Source: Verrucomicrobiales bacterium
GTDB lineage: Bacteria; Verrucomicrobiota; Verrucomicrobiia; Verrucomicrobiales; V1-33
Direction of reading: 5' to 3'
NCBI GenBank assembly: GCA_947460575.1
Contig: CANHIJ010000021.1
Location: forward strand, 1-43,402
DNA: 43,402 bases
The position numbers were made by a program, and so were the translations under genes. The notes below the pieces were generated by a model, which saw nothing but the letters and a program-made list of their open reading frames with translations, searched no databases and was not told the origin of the DNA. Of this stretch, positions 8,718 through 15,971 are shown in pieces. Every line of letters begins with the position of its first letter. Position 1 is the stretch's first letter.

Positions 8718-9530
8718 ATGGGACCAACCTTCGCCGCTTTGCTCGTCGACGATGAGCCCTCCGCGAATCAGGGCCTGCGCAAACTTTTGCTAGAGCACCC
8801 CCACATCCAGGTGGTCGGCGCCGTCAACAGCGTGGCCGAAGCGATCCTTTTTCTCCAACAAATGCCGCGGCTCGAGGTGGTTTTTCTCGATATGGAAATG
8901 CCCAGCGGCCACGGCTTGGAGCTGCTCCCAGCCCTCCACCCGGCCATCCACGTGGTGTTTGTCACCGCCTCCGAAGCCTATGCTCGCCGCGCCTTCGACG
9001 TGGGAGCGATCGATTACCTCGTCAAACCGATCTGCCCGGAGCGCCTCCAGGACACGGTGCAGCGCCTCACCTCCCGCAGCGCCCTAAGCGATTTCGAAGA
9101 TGCCGCCAACGAGGACGAAGCGGCCTCTCCCCTGAAAGGCAAACCCTCCCCAGCCAAGGATGCGACCGACACCATAACGATCATCCTATCGAACCCCAAG
9201 CGAGGGGTCACCCAAGTGATCGATATCGAGCAAATTCTGTGGATCGAAAGCCTACAGAACTATACGAAGATCTATCTCAGAGAGCAGACCGCAGGGATTC
9301 TCCTCAAGCGCCCCATTGGCCTGTGGGAAGAGTCGCTGCCCACCACCCATTTTAGCCGACTAGGGCGCTCCATCATTGTCGCCATCCAGCAGATCTGTTC
9401 GACGGAATGGCGCTCTCGCGAGGAAACCCTGGTGTATTTCCGGGACAGCATGGCCATCCTCGCGATCAGCCGCGCCTCGGCCACCAAGCTCAAGAAAGTT
9501 CTCCGCCAAAGGAACGAAGCGCCTATCTGA
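8718..9530 (+). CDS. LytTR-family response regulator (270 aa)
   Basis: A receiver domain (about residues 1-125) has the acidic pair D11-D12, phospho-acceptor D58 in 'VVFLDMEMPSGHG' and the conserved lysine in 'DYLVKP'. A linker rich in acidic residues and Pro leads to a C-terminal LytTR DNA-binding domain (about residues 155-265) with 'QILWIESLQNYTKIYL' and 'FSRLGRSIIVAIQQI'. ATG at 8718 is chosen; an in-frame TTG two codons upstream at 8712 overlaps the kinase stop and is the alternative. It forms an operon with the kinase and should act as a transcription factor controlled by it. Confidence 0.92.
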   Translation: MGPTFAALLVDDEPSANQGLRKLLLEHPHIQVVGAVNSVAEAILFLQQMPRLEVVFLDMEMPSGHGLELLPALHPAIHVVFVTASEAYARRAFDVGAIDYLVKPICPERLQDTVQRLTSRSALSDFEDAANEDEAASPLKGKPSPAKDATDTITIILSNPKRGVTQVIDIEQILWIESLQNYTKIYLREQTAGILLKRPIGLWEESLPTTHFSRLGRSIIVAIQQICSTEWRSREETLVYFRDSMAILAISRASATKLKKVLRQRNEAPI

Positions 9531-9564
9531 GGGGCCGCGCCCCAAGCCTTCCCACCCAACGGCG

Positions 9565-9598
9565 CAAAAAGCGGCAGCGCCTAACTGGCACTGCCGCT
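9565..9598 (-). terminator. Rho-independent terminator of the sugar epimerase gene
   Basis: A 12-bp stem with one mismatch pairs 9570-9581 with 9587-9598 around a 5-base loop. On the minus strand it is followed by TTTTT (plus-strand AAAAA at 9566-9570). It lies 46 bases beyond the stop of the minus-strand epimerase and could also hinder read-through from the LytTR gene. Confidence 0.65.
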
Positions 9599-9643
9599 GG
9601 GCAACCTATCGCCGCCGCGCTCCGGCGGGGCTCCGCGGCTCAG

Positions 9644-10486
9644 TTAGAGGCAGGATTTGATGAAGGCGAATCCGTCTTGGTACACTTCTTCTTCGCTGCT
9701 GAAGAAGGGGCGCCACACCCGGGTGGCGGCCGCGAGGTCGGGCAGCGACCCTCCGAAGGCCTCAATGGTGAGGTAGCCCTCATAGCCGCCCGCTTTAGCG
9801 ATGGCGATGGTCTCGCGGGTCGGGCAGTGGTCCTTGCCGGGAGTGCCGCGGTCGTTGGCGGAGATGTGAATGTGGCGCACCACGTCGAGATTGTCCCGCA
9901 GGGCCGCGAGGGGGTTTTTCTCCTCGATGTTGGCGTGGAAGGTGTCGTACATGGTCCCGAAATTCGGGTGGTTGACGCGCTTCACGTAGGCCTTGCCCTG
10001 CTCCATGGTGTTGAGGAGGTGGGACTCGAAGCGGTTGAGGGTCTCGATGGCGAGGGAGATGCCGGCTTGTTGGGCGTATTCGGCGAGGGGGCGGTGCACT
10101 TCCGCGGCGTGCTCCAGCTCGGTCTCGGTGGGGAAGGCGCCCGTGAAGGTTCCCAAAACTTGGTAGTACGGGCCGCACAGCAACTTGATGCCCGCGGCTT
10201 GGCCGCAGTCGATCACCCGCTTGAGGTGGTCCAGCGCCCCCTGGCGGTGCGCCGCCACCGGGCTGATGGCGTTGTGCGCTTCGTCCGGGCAAACCGTGAC
10301 CGCGGTGGATTCGAGGCCGTGGTCCCGCAGTGCCTGACCGATTTTGGCGAAGTGGCCGACGTCGCTGTTGTCGAAAATGGGGATTTCCACGCCGTCGTAG
10401 CCAGTGGCCTTGAGCTTGCCGAGGAGGGGGAACTGCGACTCAACAAAGTGAGTCGTCCAGAGGAGGAGATTGAAGCCAACTTTCAT
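9644..10486 (-). CDS. TIM-barrel sugar isomerase/epimerase (hydroxypyruvate isomerase or ketose 3-epimerase type, 280 aa)
   Basis: Member of the xylose-isomerase-like TIM-barrel family. Metal-binding residues of ketose 3-epimerases are recognisable in order: Glu in 'SLAIETLNRFE', Asp in 'TMYDTFHANIEEKN', His in 'RHIHISANDRG', and Glu in 'GYLTIEAFGG'. The 'NRFE' and 'DTFHxNIEE' strings closely resemble D-tagatose/D-allulose 3-epimerases. Length is normal for the family. The start at 10486 gives 'MKVGFNLLLWTTHF', the expected first strand; a longer upstream frame to 10708 reads across the divergent gene and is rejected. The substrate cannot be fixed from sequence. It is monocistronic and ends at a terminator. 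Confidence 0.85.
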   Translation of the reverse strand: MKVGFNLLLWTTHFVESQFPLLGKLKATGYDGVEIPIFDNSDVGHFAKIGQALRDHGLESTAVTVCPDEAHNAISPVAAHRQGALDHLKRVIDCGQAAGIKLLCGPYYQVLGTFTGAFPTETELEHAAEVHRPLAEYAQQAGISLAIETLNRFESHLLNTMEQGKAYVKRVNHPNFGTMYDTFHANIEEKNPLAALRDNLDVVRHIHISANDRGTPGKDHCPTRETIAIAKAGGYEGYLTIEAFGGSLPDLAAATRVWRPFFSSEEEVYQDGFAFIKSCL

Positions 10487-10597
10487 GAGCGCCCATTTAG
10501 CATGGGGAATCCGCCGATGACAATTGCCGAATCCCAAAAAGCAACGACCGCATCGGCCCTTGCGAGCGCGCCCCGGAGATGGCAGGAAAGTTGTCTT

Positions 10598-10990
10598 ATG
10601 AACCGCCGCATCGCCGCCGTCCTTTTCACCTATGCCGCCCTGATGTTGCTCCCCGGGCTGTTCAGCGTCTTTTACAATTCCGAGCACCTCGTCGGCTGGA
10701 ATCCCCATGGCAAAACCGGCCTGATCGCCTGCGGGACCGGCGCCGTCTTGGCAGCCATTTTCGGTTTCTGCAGCCAGCGCGGCCGCAGCTGGGCCCTCTG
10801 GGCGGGCCTGGCGCTGTCTTTCCTCTTCGTCGCCCAGTGCGGCTCCAGTTCCTTCAAGGCGGTCCGCGCCATGTCGGATAGCGATCCCAAGGCTTGGTTT
10901 AAACTCGCGGTCAACTCGGCCGCCTTTCTCGTCTCCCTGCGGACCTTTGTCACCCTTGGGCTGATCGCCCGCCAGCAGCCCCAGTCATGA
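10598..10990 (+). CDS. Small four-helix membrane protein (130 aa)
   Basis: Not recognised with confidence; the pattern of about four hydrophobic helices with short loops vaguely recalls TMEM14-like proteins. Helices lie near residues 5-25, 40-58, 65-85 and 105-125. The stop codon overlaps the start of the RNA methyltransferase gene (ATGA at 10987-10990), so the two are probably translationally coupled. The start at 10598 gives 'MNRRIAAVLFTYAAL', a charged N-terminus followed by helix 1. A much longer open frame in phase from 9407 runs antisense through the epimerase and is not used. Confidence 0.7.
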   Translation: MNRRIAAVLFTYAALMLLPGLFSVFYNSEHLVGWNPHGKTGLIACGTGAVLAAIFGFCSQRGRSWALWAGLALSFLFVAQCGSSSFKAVRAMSDSDPKAWFKLAVNSAAFLVSLRTFVTLGLIARQQPQS

Positions 10991-12237
10991 GCTTCGCCCC
11001 CGCCAGCCCGCGGCCGCCCAAAAAATTCGTCCCCACCCCCTTTTCCTGGCACCAGGAAATCGAGCTGGAAGTCGCCACCCTGACGAACATGGGCCAGGGC
11101 CTCGGCCGCCTTGATGGCTGGGTCGTGATGGTGGCCTTCGCCCTCCCCGGCGAACGGGTGCGGGCCCGCGTCTTCCGCAACGAAAAAAACTTTTCCGAAG
11201 CCGACCTCGTAGAAGTCCTCCGGCCCTCGCCCGACCGCGTGGCTCCCCGCTGCCCCCTCTTCGGCCAATGCGGCGGCTGCCAATATCAAAACCTCAGCTA
11301 CCCCGCCCAGCTCCGCTGGAAACAACAACAGGTCGCCGAATTGCTCCAGCACCTCGCCAAAGTCGAACACGAGGTCCTCCCCGTGATCGGCTCCCCCCAG
11401 GCATACGGCTACCGCTCCAAAATCACCCCCCACTTCGAGGCCCCGCGCTCCGGCAGCGGCGTCCAAGAAATCGGCTTCCTCAAGGCCGGTCGCCGCTACG
11501 ACCTCCTCGATGTCCCGCGCTGCGACATCGCCACCGACGCCATCAACGCCGCCCTGCCCGCCATCCGCGATAACGTCCGCCAGCGCTCCGCCTCTTATAA
11601 AAAGGGCGCCACCCTCCTCCTCCGCGACACCTTAGAAGGCGTCATGACCGACCACCTGGCCCTCGCCCACGAGCGCGTCGGACCCCTCGAATTCGAATTC
11701 CTCGCCGGCGATTTTTTCCAAAATAACCCTTTCATCCTCGAAGCCTTCACCAGCTATGCGATCAAAGAAGCCCGCGGCGGCGGTGCCCGCTACCTGGTCG
11801 ACGCCTATTGCGGCAGCGGCCTCTTCAGTCTCTTCGGCGCCCGCGAATTCGACCAAGTCATCGGCGTCGAAATCGCCGCCTCCGCGGTAGAGCGCGCCCG
11901 GCGCAACGCCACCCGCAACCACCTCGACAACTGCACCTTCCTCGCCGGCAGCGCTGAAGCCATCTTCGCCCAAATCAAAACCCCCGCCGCCGAAACCGCC
12001 GTCCTCATCGACCCCCCCCGCCGCGGCACCGACCCGGACTTCCTCGCCCAACTCTTCGCCTACGGGCCCCGCCGCGTCGTCTACGTCTCCTGCAATCCCG
12101 CTACCCAAATGCGCGACCTCCGCCTCTGCCTCGACGCCGGCTACGTCCTCCTCAGCGTGCAACCCTTCGACCTCTTCCCCCAAACCAAACACTTGGAGTG
12201 CGTCATCACCCTGGAACGCCCCCAGCCCGCCCCCTGA
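10987..12237 (+). CDS. 23S rRNA (uracil-5)-methyltransferase, RlmD/TrmA family (416 aa)
   Basis: SAM-dependent enzyme that methylates C5 of a uridine in rRNA or tRNA. An N-terminal TRAM domain (about residues 18-75) is followed by the [4Fe-4S] cysteines C89, C95 and C98 in 'CPLFGQCGGC' and C179 in 'VPRCDIA'. The methyltransferase domain has the SAM motif 'DAYCGSGLFSL', 'LIDPPRRGTDP', the catalytic nucleophile C369 in 'VSCNPAT' and the general base E404 in 'HLECV'. Length fits RlmC/RlmD-type enzymes. Exact RNA position cannot be told from sequence, so no symbol is assigned. Coupled to the upstream membrane protein by a four-base overlap. Confidence 0.92.
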   Translation: MSFAPASPRPPKKFVPTPFSWHQEIELEVATLTNMGQGLGRLDGWVVMVAFALPGERVRARVFRNEKNFSEADLVEVLRPSPDRVAPRCPLFGQCGGCQYQNLSYPAQLRWKQQQVAELLQHLAKVEHEVLPVIGSPQAYGYRSKITPHFEAPRSGSGVQEIGFLKAGRRYDLLDVPRCDIATDAINAALPAIRDNVRQRSASYKKGATLLLRDTLEGVMTDHLALAHERVGPLEFEFLAGDFFQNNPFILEAFTSYAIKEARGGGARYLVDAYCGSGLFSLFGAREFDQVIGVEIAASAVERARRNATRNHLDNCTFLAGSAEAIFAQIKTPAAETAVLIDPPRRGTDPDFLAQLFAYGPRRVVYVSCNPATQMRDLRLCLDAGYVLLSVQPFDLFPQTKHLECVITLERPQPAP

Positions 12238-12315
12238 GCCCGCCCCCGGCGCGGCCCGGTTAGCCTGTTTTATTTTTCTAACCCCGAACCCCCCAGCTCC
12301 CGGGACCCCTCGCCC

Positions 12316-13596
12316 ATGGATTCTCCCTATCGATTCTCTTCCTCCGGCGCCCGCCTCGCCGGGCGCAGCGGCATCCTCGAGCTGATGGACGACCTCGGCC
12401 GGGCCCTCACTACCGACCCCGGGATGCGCATGCTCGGCGGGGGCAATCCCGCGCACATCCCCGCGGTCGACGCCGTTTGGCGGCGCCGCATGACCGAACT
12501 CATGCAAGACGGCGACGCCCTCGAGCGCACCCTGGGAAATTACGACCCCCCGCAGGGCAATCCCCCCTTTCTCCGCAGTCTCGCGGCCTTCCTCAACCGC
12601 CACTGCGGCTGGGACCTCAGCCCCGCCCACCTCGCCATCACCGCCGGGGGCCAAAGCGCCTTTTTCTACCTTTTCAATCTCCTCGCTGGGCCCATGCCCG
12701 ACGGCACCCACCGCCGCATCCTCCTCCCCCTGGTCCCCGAATATATCGGCTACGCCAACCAGGGCATCCACCCCGACCTCTTCGTCGCCTGCCAACCAGA
12801 CATTGAAGAACTGCCCGACTGCGAATTCAAATACCGCGTCTCCTTCCCCCGCGTCGAGGCCGCCCTCGCCCGCGGCGATATCGGCGCCATCTGCGTCTCC
12901 CGCCCCACCAACCCCACCGGCAATGTCCTCACCGACGAGGAAATCGCCCGCCTCTCCGACCTCGCCCGCAGCTGCGGCATCCCCCTCATCATCGACAACG
13001 CCTACGGCCTCCCCTTCCCCGGCGCCGTCTTCACCGAGGCCGCTCCCGTCTTTGGCGACCACATCATCCTAACTCTCAGCCTCTCCAAGCTCGGCCTGCC
13101 CGGCACCCGCACCGGCATCGTCGTGGCCCGCCCCGAAATCGCCTCCGCCATCGCGGCCATGACTTCCGTGATCGGCTTGGCCAATACCAATGCCGGGCAG
13201 CAACTCGTCAAACCCCTCCTCGACTCCGACGAACTCCTCCAGCTCTCCCGCCAGGTGATCCGCCCTTTTTATGAAGCCCGCGCCCGCCAAGCCGGACAGT
13301 GGCTGCGCGAAGCCTTTGGCCCCGACCCCGGCTGGGCGCTGCACCGCTGCGAGGGCGCCTTTTTTCGCTGGCTCCGCCTCACCGACTTCCCCATCACCAC
13401 TCGGGAACTCTACCAGCGCCTTAAGGCCCGCCAAGTCCTCGTCGTCCCCGGCGAGGCCTTTTTCTTCGGCCTGCCCAGCGACTGGCCGCACCGCACCGAG
13501 TGCCTCCGCCTCAACTGTTCCGGCGCCCCCGAAACCGTCCGCGAAGCCCTCTCCATCATCGCCGACGAAGTCCGCCAAGTCCGCCAGACCGGATAA
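12316..13596 (+). CDS. avtA: Valine-pyruvate aminotransferase (426 aa)
   Basis: PLP-dependent class I/II aminotransferase that makes valine from 2-ketoisovalerate using alanine as amino donor. It follows E. coli AvtA closely along its length: 'MLGGGNPA', 'NYDPPQGN', 'SAFFYLFNLLAG', 'PEYIGYANQG', 'ICVSRPTNPTGNV', 'IDNAYGLPFPG' and 'LSLSKLGLPGTRTG', in which K258 is the PLP lysine, then 'LYQRLKARQVLVVPG'. Length is close to the E. coli enzyme. The start lies 78 bases after the methyltransferase gene with a pyrimidine-rich leader and no Shine-Dalgarno sequence. It probably has its own promoter or is read through from upstream. Confidence 0.95.
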   Translation: MDSPYRFSSSGARLAGRSGILELMDDLGRALTTDPGMRMLGGGNPAHIPAVDAVWRRRMTELMQDGDALERTLGNYDPPQGNPPFLRSLAAFLNRHCGWDLSPAHLAITAGGQSAFFYLFNLLAGPMPDGTHRRILLPLVPEYIGYANQGIHPDLFVACQPDIEELPDCEFKYRVSFPRVEAALARGDIGAICVSRPTNPTGNVLTDEEIARLSDLARSCGIPLIIDNAYGLPFPGAVFTEAAPVFGDHIILTLSLSKLGLPGTRTGIVVARPEIASAIAAMTSVIGLANTNAGQQLVKPLLDSDELLQLSRQVIRPFYEARARQAGQWLREAFGPDPGWALHRCEGAFFRWLRLTDFPITTRELYQRLKARQVLVVPGEAFFFGLPSDWPHRTECLRLNCSGAPETVREALSIIADEVRQVRQTG

Positions 13597-13639
13597 TCCC
13601 CCCCGCCCCACTTTCCCTTCAGCCTTTTCGCTCAAATAG

Positions 13640-13669
13640 TTGACACCCCCCACATGAACTGCCATTGAT
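13640..13669 (+). promoter_or_regulatory. Candidate sigma-70-like promoter
   Basis: TTGACA at 13640-13645 is followed after 18 bases by ATTGAT at 13664-13669. The -35 is a perfect match; the -10 is weak. It lies 36 bases upstream of the start at 13706. Confidence 0.35.
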
Positions 13670-13705
13670 CGATGGAAATTTCCCCCTCCACCCTGCCTTT
13701 TTCCC

Positions 13706-14458
13706 ATGAGCCAAGAAGAAAACGCCCCCACTCCTCCGCCGTCGCCCACCACCAAGACGTCGGCCATCCCTTTGAAAAAGGAAACCGTCCGCATCACCCT
13801 GCGCGCTGACGCCCCTTCGGCCACCGTTCCGTTGACTCCGCGCCCCATGCCCAGCGTCGGCGCCCCCCCCACTCCCACCGTTCCCCTGAGCGCTCCCCCC
13901 CGCCCCACCTTTGGCGGCGGCGCCCCTCCGGCCCCCACCGCCGCTGGCGCTCCTCCCCGGCCCGCGCCTCCTGTCGCCCCCGTCGGCAGCAAAACCATTC
14001 CCCTCGGCGCCACCCCACCGCGCCCGGCCACTCCCGCCGCGCCCGGCCGCCCCGCAGGCTCCCCTACCGTCCCCGTCGGCGGCACCCAGCCCCTCCCCCG
14101 CGCCACGGTCAAGCTGCCCTCCGCTACTCCCGTCGCCGCCATCTCCAGCGCCTCCACCAGGGTCGCCTACGACGACGACCAAGAAGTCGACGAAGGCCCC
14201 CTCAACATCATGGCCTGGATCGCCCTCGTCGCTAGCTTGGCGATGCTCTTCTTCACCTTCGCCTCCGTCGACTCCTGGCCCCTCTCCAACGGCGTGGCCG
14301 ACACCGCCGCCAAAAAGGAAGAATGGGCTAAGGGTTCCGATCCCTCCTTCAAACTCCCCATGGACTACTCGCCCTTCGACTCCAAGAACGGCGCTTCCGT
14401 CACCTCCAAATACAAAAGCATCGAGCCAAAAATCCCCTCCCGGCCCTCCGCCGAGTAA
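13706..14458 (+). CDS. Pro/Ala/Thr-rich disordered protein with one membrane helix (250 aa)
   Basis: Residues 1-160 are low complexity, rich in Pro, Ala, Thr and Val, with recurring 'APPRPT'/'PLGAT'-type phrases and a conserved-looking basic element 'KKETVRITL' (about residues 24-32). One transmembrane helix follows at about 168-190 ('IMAWIALVASLAMLFFTF'), then a short hydrophilic tail that should face the other side of the membrane. No enzyme domain is visible. A pyrimidine-rich leader precedes the ATG. The gene is followed after 30 bases by the 25-residue microprotein and then a terminator, so the two probably form one transcript. Function unknown; a scaffold or tether is possible. Confidence 0.75.
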   Translation: MSQEENAPTPPPSPTTKTSAIPLKKETVRITLRADAPSATVPLTPRPMPSVGAPPTPTVPLSAPPRPTFGGGAPPAPTAAGAPPRPAPPVAPVGSKTIPLGATPPRPATPAAPGRPAGSPTVPVGGTQPLPRATVKLPSATPVAAISSASTRVAYDDDQEVDEGPLNIMAWIALVASLAMLFFTFASVDSWPLSNGVADTAAKKEEWAKGSDPSFKLPMDYSPFDSKNGASVTSKYKSIEPKIPSRPSAE

Positions 14459-14488
14459 ACCATTCGATCCTTCTAACCTGGTACTATC

Positions 14489-14566
14489 ATGGGCCCCGCT
14501 ATCTTCCTAACTGTCACCTCTCTGGCCTCCACGGCCATCCTCGTCCTGACGTTTTTCGTCAAGTAG
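14489..14566 (+). CDS. 25-residue single-helix membrane microprotein
   Basis: An ATG frame of 25 codons encodes a protein beginning MGPAIFLTVTSL and ending VLTFFVK: one uninterrupted hydrophobic helix with a single terminal lysine. It lies between the disordered membrane protein and a strong terminator, exactly where a last operon gene would sit. Third codon positions are mostly G or C (about 19 of 24), as in neighbouring genes. No Shine-Dalgarno sequence is present, as for most genes here. It is too short for most gene finders. By analogy with small subunits such as CydX-type peptides it could stabilise a membrane complex, but no family is recognised. Confidence 0.55.
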   Translation: MGPAIFLTVTSLASTAILVLTFFVK

Positions 14567-14602
14567 AGATCTCTTCCGGAGCCGCCCCAAGCCGCTTCCC
14601 TC

Positions 14603-14639
14603 AGCCCGATTGGCTCCCGCAGCCAATCGGGCTTTTTTG
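14603..14639 (+). terminator. Strong Rho-independent terminator
   Basis: A perfect 13-bp stem (14603-14615 pairing with 14621-14633, arm AGCCCGATTGGCT) with the 5-base loop CCCGC runs directly into TTTTTGT. It ends the transcript carrying the disordered protein and microprotein and insulates them from thioredoxin. Confidence 0.92.
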
Positions 14640-14696
14640 TTGCATCGCCCCACAGCCGCCTAAGGTATCCTCGATTCCAAATCCCAACCCCATCCT

Positions 14697-15026
14697 ATGG
14701 CCAGCGCCGCAGTCATCCTAACCTCCAAGTCCTCCTTCTCCGCCGATGTCCTCGAAGCCACCGTCCCCGTGGTGGTCGACTTCTGGGCGGAGTGGTGCGG
14801 CCCCTGCAAAATGCTGGGCCCCGTCCTCGATGAAATCGCCAACGAAAAGGGCGCCGCCGTCCGAGTCGTCAAGGTCAACGTCGACGAGGAACCCGACCTC
14901 GCGGTCGAATACGGCATCCGCAATATCCCCGCCCTCTTCTTCTTCAAAGACGGCGAACTCAAACACAAGGCCCTCGGCGTCCAGCCCAAGGCCGAAATCG
15001 TGAAGCGCCTCGAGTCGCTCGCCTGA
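14697..15026 (+). CDS. trxA: Thioredoxin (109 aa)
   Basis: Small cytoplasmic disulfide reductase. The active site 'WAEWCGPCKM' has redox cysteines C34 and C37; the cis-proline loop 'IRNIPALFFFKDG' and the length are those of TrxA. 'VVDFWAEWCGPCK' includes the conserved Asp before the active site. It is flanked by terminators on both sides (14603-14639 and 15042-15079), so it is a single-gene transcript. The start ATG at 14697 lies in a CAATCCC-type pyrimidine-rich leader. Confidence 0.96.
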   Translation: MASAAVILTSKSSFSADVLEATVPVVVDFWAEWCGPCKMLGPVLDEIANEKGAAVRVVKVNVDEEPDLAVEYGIRNIPALFFFKDGELKHKALGVQPKAEIVKRLESLA

Positions 15027-15041
15027 GCTCTCCCCCAGTGC

Positions 15042-15079
15042 CACGGCTGCCCCTCCCCCGGGGCAGCCGTGCGGCTTTT
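15042..15079 (+). terminator. Rho-independent terminator after thioredoxin
   Basis: A perfect 12-bp stem (15042-15053, CACGGCTGCCCC, with 15060-15071) and 6-base C-rich loop is followed by CGGCTTTTC. It begins 16 bases after the thioredoxin stop codon. Confidence 0.85.
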
Positions 15080-15148
15080 CTGGGCCGCCGCCCTCCGGCC
15101 AGGCCGATTTCTGCTTCTCTTTTCGGAGGCCTCGCTTACTCTTTTCCC

Positions 15149-15961
15149 ATGCCTGAGCAGACCGATGCCTCGGAGGAGTCCCCGGACCCCCGCCTACGCG
15201 CCCGGCGCCTCCTCAGCAAAGACGGCTTTTGGTTCTTCACCGCCTTCTTCATGCTCGCCCTCGGCTTGATCGGCCGCTTCGGCATCACCTGGGCCTTCTG
15301 GGCTGGCATCGGCGCCATCGCCGCCCTCACCGCCTACGGCTACCTCCCCGGCCGCCGCGCCCAAAAAAAGCAGGCCTGGGAACTCGGCCGCCAGTCCCTC
15401 TTGGAAAAGTGGTCCCTCGTGGTCGCCAAGCTGACCCCGCCTTCCCGCAAGCGCTACAACCACCTCCACCTCGCCGTCTCCCGCTTGGGCGACCTCCACC
15501 CGCCGCGCCTCAAGGGCAGCCTGCTGCGCCCCGGAGAATACCTCCTCTGGCTCTACCTCAAACTGCTCCTCGCTCAAGACCTCCTCGCCGAAGGCTCCCT
15601 CACCAGCAGCGAAGCCTCCATCCTCCAGGAACGCGACCGCATCCTCGCCGAATTGAGCCTCCCCCACCTCACCCCAGCCAGCCGCCTCTCCAAAGAAGAA
15701 ACTATCCTCATCCTGGACCAGCGCTGGGATGCCGCCCAAAGCCGCGGCGGGCGCAGCCAGGAAATCGAAAGCGACCTCACCCGCATCGAACAAAAAGTCG
15801 CCCTCATGTACGACCGCGCCGCCCAGCACAACACCCTCGGCGACGCCGGGCGACGCATCCACTTTTCGGACGAAATCCAAACCGGCGCTTCCCTCACCAC
15901 CTTGATGGGCGCCCACGTCGAGGAACTCGACTCCCTCGTCACCGCCCAAGTGTGCGCCTAG
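15149..15961 (+). CDS. Unknown protein with two N-terminal membrane helices (270 aa)
   Basis: Not recognised. After a short acidic N-terminus, two hydrophobic helices lie at about residues 28-47 ('FFTAFFMLALGLIGRFGI') and 50-68. The remaining 200 residues are charged, helical and probably cytoplasmic, with Leu-rich amphipathic stretches such as 'LAQDLLAEGSLTSSEASIL'. The start at 15149 ('MPEQTDASEES') follows the thioredoxin terminator; an in-frame upstream ATG at 15038 would put the terminator inside the gene and is rejected. It converges on polA with only 10 bases between stop codons. Confidence 0.75.
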   Translation: MPEQTDASEESPDPRLRARRLLSKDGFWFFTAFFMLALGLIGRFGITWAFWAGIGAIAALTAYGYLPGRRAQKKQAWELGRQSLLEKWSLVVAKLTPPSRKRYNHLHLAVSRLGDLHPPRLKGSLLRPGEYLLWLYLKLLLAQDLLAEGSLTSSEASILQERDRILAELSLPHLTPASRLSKEETILILDQRWDAAQSRGGRSQEIESDLTRIEQKVALMYDRAAQHNTLGDAGRRIHFSDEIQTGASLTTLMGAHVEELDSLVTAQVCA

Positions 15962-15971
15962 CGCCCCGCCC

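Noticed and set aside
9407..10597. Long plus-strand open frame running into the 130 aa membrane protein
   Set aside because: It is antisense to the clearly recognisable epimerase and overlaps the LytTR gene; only the part from 10598 has membrane-protein character.
11632..13062. 476 aa minus-strand open frame
   Set aside because: Gly/Glu/Ala-rich shadow of the methyltransferase and avtA genes, caused by C-ending codons on the other strand.
13069..14182. Gly-rich minus-strand frames opposite avtA and the Pro-rich protein
   Set aside because: Low-complexity mirror translation of Pro codons; no domain and no start context.
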